Of a DNA stretch of 10,014 nucleotides, positions 1 through 6,301 are shown piece by piece. Under the pieces are notes generated by a model that ran no database searches, was not told where the DNA came from, and worked only from the letters and a program-made list of their open reading frames with translations. The stretch lies in the NCBI GenBank assembly GCA_026983815.1, contig JALSTJ010000265.1, forward strand, positions 1 through 10,014, given 5' to 3'. Both the position numbers and the translations under genes were made by a program. This stretch comes from Flavobacteriales bacterium (GTDB lineage: Bacteria; Bacteroidota; Bacteroidia; Flavobacteriales; Flavobacteriaceae). Each line of letters begins with the position of its first letter. Position 1 is the stretch's first letter.

Positions 1-1865
1 AAAAAATACTTCTTTTGGGACAAGACGACGGTATTTCGGATCTTTTCTTATACGATATACAAACAGAAAAAGTTAAACAAATCACCCAAGATCCTTATGC
101 CGAATTGGAAGCTTCGTGGTCCAAAGACGGTTCAAAAATTATCTTTTCTACGGATTATTATTACTTGAAAAACAATCATTATCCCATAAAATATCATATC
201 GGGATTTTGGATGTAAAAACAGGAAAGAAAACATATCCGGGGATTCTGGCGGGTGCCAACAATATGAACCCTCAATTTGATAAAACCGGAACACAAATAT
301 ATTTCTTATCGGATTTTGACGGATTTAGGGATTTGTATAGATACGATTTGACAAACAATAAACTCTATCGTTTGACAAAATTTTATACCGGTGTTTCGGG
401 TATTACCAAATTTTCTCCGGCTTTTACAATCAATTATAACTCCGGCGAAATTATCTATAATTATTTTATGGGACACCAATACCAACTGGCAAAGGCAAAT
501 ATCAAAGATTTCTATAATACGGAAGTTACCAACTCAGCTATAAATTTGGCTCCTTCCCTACTGCCTCCCGGAATTAATCTCAACCAAAGTCTGGTAGAAC
601 GTTCTTTGCGAAACAAATTCACCGACCTAAAAGTAGCCATAAAAGAAAAACCTTACAAGCCCAAATTCAAATTGGATTATATCAGCAATATCGGGGTAGG
701 AATAGGAATGTCTTCAATGTATGGATCCGGTATGATGGGTGGAGTTAGTGCCATTTTTAGCGATATGCTCGGGCAACACCAACTCTATACCGCTGCTTCT
801 TTGAACGGAGAAGTTTATGATTTTGCCGGATATGCCGCATATTTCAATCAAAAACACAGAATCGGTTGGGGGGCTTCACTTTCTCATATTCCTTATACTA
901 CTTATTATCAGGGTGTTATTAGAGACACTATCAATATCAATAACAATCCACAACCGGTAGATAATTATAAAATTTATACCATAAGGATGTTTGAAGAAAA
1001 AGTCGGTCTTTACGGAAGTTATCCCTTTTCAAAAAACTTGCGTGTCGAATTGGGTGGTTCTTTGGCTCATTATTCCTACAAAATAACCAGTTATAATTAT
1101 TACTACGATTATTTTGACCCTTATACGGGCGCAGCTTATGGTTATTATGGTTATGAAAAGAAAAATGAAAATGCACCCAAAGGTTTTAATTTCCATGAAG
1201 CCAATACTGCTTTGGTAGGAGATAATGCCGTTTTCGGACTTACCGCTCCAATGAAAGGACAACGTTATAGAGTAGGAATCAGTCAATATTTCGGCAGCAA
1301 TACCCTCAGTAGTTTTTCTATGGATTATAGAAAATATATCTTTCTTAAACCGATAGCTTTTGCATTCAAATTACAACATATCAACCGTTTTGGCCCTGAT
1401 GCTGAAAAAACTTATCAAGACGGAGGTATTTTACCTCCACTTTATCTCGGATACGACTTTTTTATCCGCGGATATTCCTATTCCGCATTATATGATAATT
1501 TATCGCGCGATCCTAATGGGCTTTGGTATAATGACCTGTTGGGAAGCAAAATGTTATTGTCCAATTTTGAAATACGACTCCCGTTTACCGGTCCCGAACG
1601 ATTGGCATTGATAAAATCAGGAGTTTTCTTTACGGATTTGAATTTCTTTATAGATGGAGGACTTATCTGGTATAAAGATAATAAAATTGCTCTCAAAAGA
1701 AATCCTAATGATAGAAATGTGCGTTATCCCATATTTAGCACAGGTGTTTCGGCAAGAATTAATCTTTTCGGACAAATCATTATTCAACCCTATTATGCTT
1801 TTCCTTTGAGTTTGAAAACAGGTAGCAAAGGATATTTCGGTTTGAATTTCTATCCTGGATTTTAA
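1..1865 (+). CDS. TolB-like propeller protein with C-terminal outer-membrane beta-barrel (5' partial)
   Basis: This is the C-terminal part of a large envelope protein. The reading frame is open to the left edge: codons before the TTG at 15 read KILL, so the true start lies outside the window. Seen: PD40/WD40-like propeller repeats (for example 'ELEASWSKDGSKIIFSTD' about 30 residues after that TTG, and a second around 85-125 with 'FDKTGTQIYFLSDFDG'). From about residue 215 to the end the sequence is rich in alternating aromatic and polar strands, begins with a 'GGVSAIFSDMLG' segment, and ends in Phe, as outer-membrane barrels do. A Tyr-rich stretch near nt 1085-1160 is probably a surface loop. 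Family knowledge: Bacteroidota encode such propeller-barrel fusions of roughly 1000 residues, often with a protease-like N-terminal region; that part cannot be seen here. The substrate is unknown. The stop overlaps the next gene's ATG. Confidence is high for the architecture and low for function. Confidence 0.85.
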   Translation, partial: KILLLGQDDGISDLFLYDIQTEKVKQITQDPYAELEASWSKDGSKIIFSTDYYYLKNNHYPIKYHIGILDVKTGKKTYPGILAGANNMNPQFDKTGTQIYFLSDFDGFRDLYRYDLTNNKLYRLTKFYTGVSGITKFSPAFTINYNSGEIIYNYFMGHQYQLAKANIKDFYNTEVTNSAINLAPSLLPPGINLNQSLVERSLRNKFTDLKVAIKEKPYKPKFKLDYISNIGVGIGMSSMYGSGMMGGVSAIFSDMLGQHQLYTAASLNGEVYDFAGYAAYFNQKHRIGWGASLSHIPYTTYYQGVIRDTININNNPQPVDNYKIYTIRMFEEKVGLYGSYPFSKNLRVELGGSLAHYSYKITSYNYYYDYFDPYTGAAYGYYGYEKKNENAPKGFNFHEANTALVGDNAVFGLTAPMKGQRYRVGISQYFGSNTLSSFSMDYRKYIFLKPIAFAFKLQHINRFGPDAEKTYQDGGILPPLYLGYDFFIRGYSYSALYDNLSRDPNGLWYNDLLGSKMLLSNFEIRLPFTGPERLALIKSGVFFTDLNFFIDGGLIWYKDNKIALKRNPNDRNVRYPIFSTGVSARINLFGQIIIQPYYAFPLSLKTGSKGYFGLNFYPGF

Positions 1866-2803
1866 TGAAAAAACAAAGAAAAAAAATATTTTTTGCAAGC
1901 GGTTTACTTATTTTAAGTTTAACCGCTTTATACTTTTATGCGCCTTATTTTGTAGTGGAAATAAAAAATCCCCTCATTATTTCCGTAAAAAATTTGATGG
2001 CAGAAAAAAATAATATCCAGCCACAGCCCGAAAAATATTATAAAGATGAAATATTCTCTTTTGATACCAATGACCATCTGAAAATTTCCGGGATAATACA
2101 TTATACGGATTTTACATGCAAAGGAAATATCATTCTCTTACATGGCATTCGTTCTACCAAAGAAAGTTTTTTGCCGATTCTGAATTTTATTGCAAAAAAC
2201 GGTTTTAACAGTATAGCAATTGATTTGAGAGCACACGGAACAAGCGAAGGTGAATATTGCACTTACGGGTTCAAAGAAAAAGATGATATTTCCAGACTTC
2301 TGGATTATCTTTCTAATGAAAAAAAACAAAAAAACTTCGGTATCTGGGGACACTCGCTTGGTGGGGCTATCGCTATACAAAGCTTGGCTACTGACAAACG
2401 TTTAAAATTCGGAATTATCGAAAGCACTTATGCCGATTTTCAACAAATTTCCAAAGACTACGGAGCAAATTATCTGGGATTTAACCCCGATTTTCTCAAT
2501 CAAAATATTTTGGAAAGAAGCGCAAACATTGCCGGTTTTGATTTGAAAAAAATAAATCCGGTGGATTATTGTGCCAAAATATATCAACCTGTTTTATTTA
2601 TTCACGGAAGTAAGGATAAAAAAATAAAACTCGATTACGACTTAAAAAATTTTGAAAAAGTTTCTTCCTTAAACAAAAAATTTATTCCGGTAAAAAATGC
2701 AGGACATAATGATTTATGGGAAACCGGTGGTAAGAAACTTTTAAATGAAATTTCAAATTTTTTACAGAATATTAATTGTATTGACGTTGCAATGGTAAAG
2801 TAG
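1865..2803 (+). CDS. Membrane-anchored alpha/beta hydrolase (serine hydrolase)
   Basis: A 312-residue alpha/beta-hydrolase-fold protein. An N-terminal basic patch (KKQRKK) is followed by a hydrophobic segment at about residues 8-29, which predicts a signal anchor with the catalytic domain in the periplasm. Catalytic elements are all present: oxyanion-region HG at 93-94 ('IILLHGIRS'), nucleophile elbow GHSLGG at 162-167 with Ser164, Asp251 in 'IHGSKDKK', and His281 in 'NAGHNDLW'. The layout resembles peptidase S9/BAAT-like or 'prolyl oligopeptidase-like' hydrolases of the BEM46/ABHD13 type; the substrate (ester, lipid or peptide) cannot be told. The ATG shares one base with the upstream TAA (TAATG), so translation is probably coupled to the propeller-barrel gene, and the two may act together in the envelope. 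The 3' end overlaps the convergent amidinotransferase-like gene by 32 bases. Confidence 0.88.
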   Translation: MKKQRKKIFFASGLLILSLTALYFYAPYFVVEIKNPLIISVKNLMAEKNNIQPQPEKYYKDEIFSFDTNDHLKISGIIHYTDFTCKGNIILLHGIRSTKESFLPILNFIAKNGFNSIAIDLRAHGTSEGEYCTYGFKEKDDISRLLDYLSNEKKQKNFGIWGHSLGGAIAIQSLATDKRLKFGIIESTYADFQQISKDYGANYLGFNPDFLNQNILERSANIAGFDLKKINPVDYCAKIYQPVLFIHGSKDKKIKLDYDLKNFEKVSSLNKKFIPVKNAGHNDLWETGGKKLLNEISNFLQNINCIDVAMVK

Positions 2804-3698
2804 AACAACGCAAAAGTCCTTCTTGTTTGGAAATTTCTGCATAAGGAACTTCTTCCACCGTAAAACCTTGTTTCCACAACCAATCATTTAGTTTTTTATT
2901 ATTTTTTTCGGATACAACCACTTCGGGATTTATGGAAAAAACATTGGAATACATATCATACATTTCGTCCGCCGTGATATGAAACAAATTTTCCGCTCCA
3001 AAAATTTTTACCAATTGTTCATATTGCTCGGGGATTAAAAATCCTTCTTTATGAATAATAGCTTTCCCTTTTCCCAAGGGCTGAAAAACGCAATCCAGAT
3101 GCAAAGCATTTTGACGGGGATCCGTATTGGATTTTTTTAAATCAAAAGCCAAAACTTTTTTATTGGGAAAAGCTTGCTGCAAAAATTCTACGGCTGCCGC
3201 ATTGGTTCTTGCGGTAATATAATCGGGATAATCCGAAAAACGATAGGTTCCAACGAAAATATAATCGTTCCAAGGCATTACATCTCCTCCTTCGATATGA
3301 ACTTCTTCGGGAGGATAATAAATTTTGGTTTGATCAAATTTGTTTAAAATTTTTCCAATGGCTTGAAATTCATTTTCACGGTCAGGTAAAATATTGGATT
3401 TGATAAATTTATCTTCTATTACAAAACCGATATCACGTGTAAAAATCTGATTAACATTTTTCAATGGCTCGGGACGATAAACCTTGACTCCGTATTTTTC
3501 CAATATATTTTTGAAAGCTTCCATTTCCTTTACCATATCCTCCTCTTTGGGATAGGTTCCTTTTAATACATTCTCCAAAGATTTCGGGTCGTAACATTGT
3601 TCGGGAGTTGGGATAGGACCGGGTGAATCCGCGCGTCCCAATATTACGCTTTTTAACGGGGCAATTTCATCTCGTATTAAAAATTGTTCCTTTGCCAT
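2772..3698 (-). CDS. Arginine deiminase / amidinotransferase-fold enzyme (guanidino-group modifying)
   Basis: A 308-residue cytosolic enzyme of the pentein (amidinotransferase) superfamily, which attacks guanidino or amidino groups (arginine, methylarginines, agmatine-like compounds) through a covalent thiouronium intermediate. Seen in order: 'FTRD' at 86-89 (substrate Asp region, as in arginine deiminases), 'HIEGGD' at 134-139 (catalytic Glu/Asp region), His200 in 'ALHLDCVF', and Cys298 in 'LLRCSTLPL', the expected nucleophile just before the C-terminus. The length is closer to dimethylargininase-like and small deiminase proteins (about 250-310 residues) than to true arginine deiminase (about 400). 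Reaction type (hydrolase or transferase) and substrate are not resolved; no arginine-pathway genes are adjacent. A convincing promoter sits about 20 bases upstream, so it can be expressed separately from the kinase gene 118 bases upstream. The last ten codons and the stop lie antisense to the end of the hydrolase gene. Confidence 0.85.
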   Translation of the reverse strand: MAKEQFLIRDEIAPLKSVILGRADSPGPIPTPEQCYDPKSLENVLKGTYPKEEDMVKEMEAFKNILEKYGVKVYRPEPLKNVNQIFTRDIGFVIEDKFIKSNILPDRENEFQAIGKILNKFDQTKIYYPPEEVHIEGGDVMPWNDYIFVGTYRFSDYPDYITARTNAAAVEFLQQAFPNKKVLAFDLKKSNTDPRQNALHLDCVFQPLGKGKAIIHKEGFLIPEQYEQLVKIFGAENLFHITADEMYDMYSNVFSINPEVVVSEKNNKKLNDWLWKQGFTVEEVPYAEISKQEGLLRCSTLPLQRQYN

Positions 3699-3719
3699 AA
3701 ATTAATTTTTGAAACCGAA

Positions 3720-3752
3720 CAAAAATAAGGTTTTAAATGAGATTTTCGCAAA
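3720..3752 (-). promoter_or_regulatory. Bacteroidota-type promoter of the amidinotransferase-like gene
   Basis: Read on the minus strand, TTTG (3752-3749) and TATTTTTG (3727-3720) are separated by 21 bases. This matches the Bacteroidota sigma-ABfr pattern of a -33 TTTG and a -7 TAnnTTTG. The predicted transcript start lies a few bases downstream, giving a leader of about 15 bases before the ATG at 3698. No Shine-Dalgarno sequence is seen; the leader is A/T-rich, as is usual in this phylum. Confidence 0.6.
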
Positions 3753-3816
3753 AATTAATTGTTTTTTGGATTTTTTTAACAATTTATAAACAGATAATTA
3801 ATTATTAATCAATAAC

Positions 3817-4692
3817 TTAAACAAAATCATCCAAAACTTGTTTAATCGCCGGAAGGTAAGATACTCCGAATAAATTCAGATGCACCAATAACGGATATAA
3901 TTGATAAATTTTCAATCGTTCTTTCCAACCGGTTTCCAAAGGAAAAATTTCATCGTATTGGCGATAAATTTCATGTTCAAAGCCGCCGAACAAACTCATC
4001 ATCGCCAAATCCACCTCCCGATTACCGTAATAAATCGCCGGATCAAAAACTACGGCTTTTCCGGTAGTATCGTAAAAATAATTTCCGTTCCATAAATCAC
4101 CGTGCAATAACGAAGGTTTTTCCGTTATCAAAAAACCTGATAAAAAATTATAAAGTTTATCAAATTGATGTATAATTTCAGCGGGAATAATCCCTTGTTG
4201 TTGCGCCAAATTCAATTGATATTGTAAGCGATTTTCAATATAAAAATCTATCCAATCGGTTTTTTCTTTATTGTATTGGGGCAATGAGCCGATAAAATTG
4301 TCAAAATACAAACCGTATTTTTCATAGGTATTTTGATGCATTTTTGCCAAACTTTGAGCAAAATTTTCAGGATGACTTCCTTCGATTAAAGAAGGGATAA
4401 ATTCCATCAACAAATAACTTTTTTCTTCAAACTCTCCGACTTCATAAACTTCGGGGATACGAAAGGAATCGGAAGCAGATAAAATTTGTAAAGATTTGGC
4501 TTCCACTTCAAACATAGGCAATTTTTCCCTTGCATTTATTTTGATGAAGTAATCCTTATCGGTCATTGCCAAACGATAAGTTTCGTTGATATCGCCACCG
4601 TAAATTTTTTCATAAGCACGTAACCTAACAGGCTTATTTTCAATTTCCGAGCAAATGTGTTCCAATTGATGAATAAAATCAGTTCTTAACAT
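3817..4692 (-). CDS. Fructosamine kinase family protein (ketosamine-3-kinase)
   Basis: A 291-residue cytosolic kinase of the fructosamine/ketosamine-3-kinase family (aminoglycoside-phosphotransferase-like fold), full length for the family. Such enzymes phosphorylate ketosamines (Amadori products) on proteins or small molecules; the phosphorylated adduct then falls apart, which reverses glycation. Seen: glycine-rich loop 'YGGDINETY' at 31-39, likely ATP-binding Lys51 in 'YFIKIN', helix Glu62/Glu64, hinge 'LLMEFI' at 94-99, catalytic 'HGDLWNGN' at 197-204 with Asp199, and metal-binding 'FDPA' with Asp217 followed by 'YYGNREVDLAMM', a highly characteristic signature. The eukaryotic loop Cys is Asp34 here. 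It lies 27 bases after proS with no promoter seen between, so the two are probably co-transcribed. An upstream ATG is out of frame, which supports this start. The exact substrate is inferred from the family only. Confidence 0.9.
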   Translation of the reverse strand: MLRTDFIHQLEHICSEIENKPVRLRAYEKIYGGDINETYRLAMTDKDYFIKINAREKLPMFEVEAKSLQILSASDSFRIPEVYEVGEFEEKSYLLMEFIPSLIEGSHPENFAQSLAKMHQNTYEKYGLYFDNFIGSLPQYNKEKTDWIDFYIENRLQYQLNLAQQQGIIPAEIIHQFDKLYNFLSGFLITEKPSLLHGDLWNGNYFYDTTGKAVVFDPAIYYGNREVDLAMMSLFGGFEHEIYRQYDEIFPLETGWKERLKIYQLYPLLVHLNLFGVSYLPAIKQVLDDFV

Positions 4693-4719
4693 GAAGTCAT
4701 AATACTTAAATATGAGAAA

Positions 4720-6195
4720 CTAATAAGCCTTGGCAAACAAAACCCGTTGTTTGGAAGGTTTTCCGCTAATCATATCCGTTCCTTCTTCGGTTGGATTATT
4801 CAAAGGAATACAACGAATGGTTGCTTTGGTCAGCTCTTTGATTTTTTCTTCGGTTTCCGGTGTTCCGTCCCAAGGAGCCGATATAAATCCGCCTTTTTCT
4901 TCCAAAACTTTTTTGAAATCATCAAAATTATCTACCGCAGTGATATGTTCATCACGATATTTACGGGCTTTTTCAAAAAGATTTTTTTGAATATCGGTTA
5001 ATAGATTTTCAATATAAGCATCCACACCTTCCATAGGAACAATTTCTTTGGTAAGCGTATCTCTTCGGGCAACTTCAACGGTTCCGTTTTCCAAATCCCG
5101 AGGACCGATAGCCAAACGCACCGGCACTCCTTTGAGTTCGTATTCGTTGAATTTCCAACCGGGTTTATAATGATCGCTGTCATCATATTTTACACTGATA
5201 TCTTTGGATTTTAATTTTTTGACAATTTCATCCACTTTTTCCGAAATTTGTTTCAATTGTTCGTCTTTGCGGTAAATCGGAATAATCACCACTTGAATAG
5301 GAGCCAATTTCGGTGGTAATACCAATCCGTTATCATCGGAATGTGTCATGATAAGCGCACCCATCAAGCGAGTGGAAACACCCCAAGAAGTAGCCCAAAC
5401 ATATTCCAATTTACCTTCACGCGAAAGGAATTTTACATCAAAAGCTTTGGCAAAATTTTGACCCAAGAAATGAGAAGTCCCCGATTGCAAAGCTTTACCG
5501 TCTTGCATCAAAGCTTCGATGGTATAAGTATCTTCGGCTCCTGCAAAACGTTCGCTTTCCGATTTTACTCCTTTGATTACGGGCATTGCCATAAAATTTT
5601 CGGCAAAGTCAGCATATACATGGAGCATTTTTTCAGCTTCTTTTACCGCTTCATCTCTTGTCTCGTGAGCTGTATGACCTTCTTGCCATAAAAATTCGGC
5701 AGTTCTTAAAAACAAACGCGTTCGCATTTCCCAACGCATTACATTAGCCCATTGATTGACCAAGATCGGCAAATCCCGATAAGATTGTATCCAGCGTTTG
5801 TAAGTATCCCAAATAATGGTTTCGGAAGTTGGACGGATAATTAATTCTTCTTCGAGTTTTGCATTCGGATCGACTTCTACTCCTTTTCCGTCAGCCGTTG
5901 CACGCAAACGATAATGGGTAACAATAGCCGCTTCTTTGGCAAATCCTTCCACATGCTTGGCTTCCTTGCTAAAATATGATTTGGGTATCAAAAGCGGAAA
6001 ATATGCATTTTGATGTCCGGTTTCTTTAAACATTTTATCCAATTGGGCTTGCATTTTCTCCCAAATGGCATAACCGTATGGCTTAATAACCATCATGCCA
6101 CGTATTCCGGAATTTTCTGCCAAATCGGCTCTTACGACCAATTCATTATACCATTTGGAATAATCCTCGCTGCGTTTGGTAAGTTTTTTACTCAT
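4720..6195 (-). CDS. proS: Prolyl-tRNA synthetase, archaeal/eukaryotic-type (ProS type 3)
   Basis: A 491-residue class II aminoacyl-tRNA synthetase that charges tRNA-Pro with proline. The ATG at 6195 (MSKKLTKRSEDYSKWY) is preferred over the in-frame TTG two codons upstream because it fits the usual family N-terminus. Seen: 'KPYGYAIWEKMQ' near residue 38 (motif 1 region), 'RPTSET' at 121-126, motif 2 from 'RWEMRTRLFLRTAEFLWQEG' at about 154-173, and motif 3 'GVSTRLMGALIMTHSDD' at about 272-288. An anticodon-binding domain starts at about 300 ('APIQVVIIPIY'). The C-terminal domain ends in the conserved 'FAKAY' Tyr. There is no INS editing domain, as expected for this type. The zinc-type C-terminal domain has lost its cysteines: expected ligands are Asp443, Thr448, Asp474 and Ser477, and Cys462 is the only Cys in the protein. 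It probably heads an operon with the fructosamine kinase. Confidence 0.97.
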   Translation of the reverse strand: MSKKLTKRSEDYSKWYNELVVRADLAENSGIRGMMVIKPYGYAIWEKMQAQLDKMFKETGHQNAYFPLLIPKSYFSKEAKHVEGFAKEAAIVTHYRLRATADGKGVEVDPNAKLEEELIIRPTSETIIWDTYKRWIQSYRDLPILVNQWANVMRWEMRTRLFLRTAEFLWQEGHTAHETRDEAVKEAEKMLHVYADFAENFMAMPVIKGVKSESERFAGAEDTYTIEALMQDGKALQSGTSHFLGQNFAKAFDVKFLSREGKLEYVWATSWGVSTRLMGALIMTHSDDNGLVLPPKLAPIQVVIIPIYRKDEQLKQISEKVDEIVKKLKSKDISVKYDDSDHYKPGWKFNEYELKGVPVRLAIGPRDLENGTVEVARRDTLTKEIVPMEGVDAYIENLLTDIQKNLFEKARKYRDEHITAVDNFDDFKKVLEEKGGFISAPWDGTPETEEKIKELTKATIRCIPLNNPTEEGTDMISGKPSKQRVLFAKAY

Positions 6196-6240
6196 TTTCA
6201 AAATTTTTGGTATGATTGTTGTATATTTTTAATCGAATTC

Positions 6241-6275
6241 TTTGTGAATTATTTTGCAAAGCTAATTAATTTTTG
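6241..6275 (+). promoter_or_regulatory. Possible promoter for the lipoprotein-FadL unit
   Basis: TTTG at 6241-6244 and AATTTTTG at 6268-6275 (one mismatch to TAnnTTTG), with a 23-base spacer, lie about 26 bases before the ATG at 6302. The match is imperfect and the region is A/T-rich, so chance is a real possibility. It would overlap the proS -7 box on the other strand, which could make the two divergent units compete for polymerase. Confidence 0.3.
6257..6264 (-). promoter_or_regulatory. proS: Candidate -7 box for proS
   Basis: The minus strand reads TAGCTTTG, a perfect TAnnTTTG match, about 62 bases before the proS ATG in the divergent intergenic region. No clear TTTG lies at the expected upstream distance, so only half of the promoter is convincing. 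It would give a leader of roughly 50 bases. Confidence 0.4.
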
Positions 6276-6301
6276 TAAATTTAACGATAAATCATTGTCT
6301 T

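Noticed and set aside
3794..3805. 12-base palindrome ATAATTAATTAT after the kinase gene, considered as operator or terminator
   Set aside because: It is purely A/T in an A/T-rich gap and lacks a GC stem or a T tract on the transcribed strand, so chance is likely.
5341..5691. Plus-strand open frame of 116 codons antisense to proS
   Set aside because: It lies wholly within the well-supported proS gene, and its product shows no motif or signal.
6196..6201. TTG start two codons upstream of the proS ATG
   Set aside because: The ATG at 6195 gives the usual family N-terminus; the extension adds only two residues and needs a rare start.
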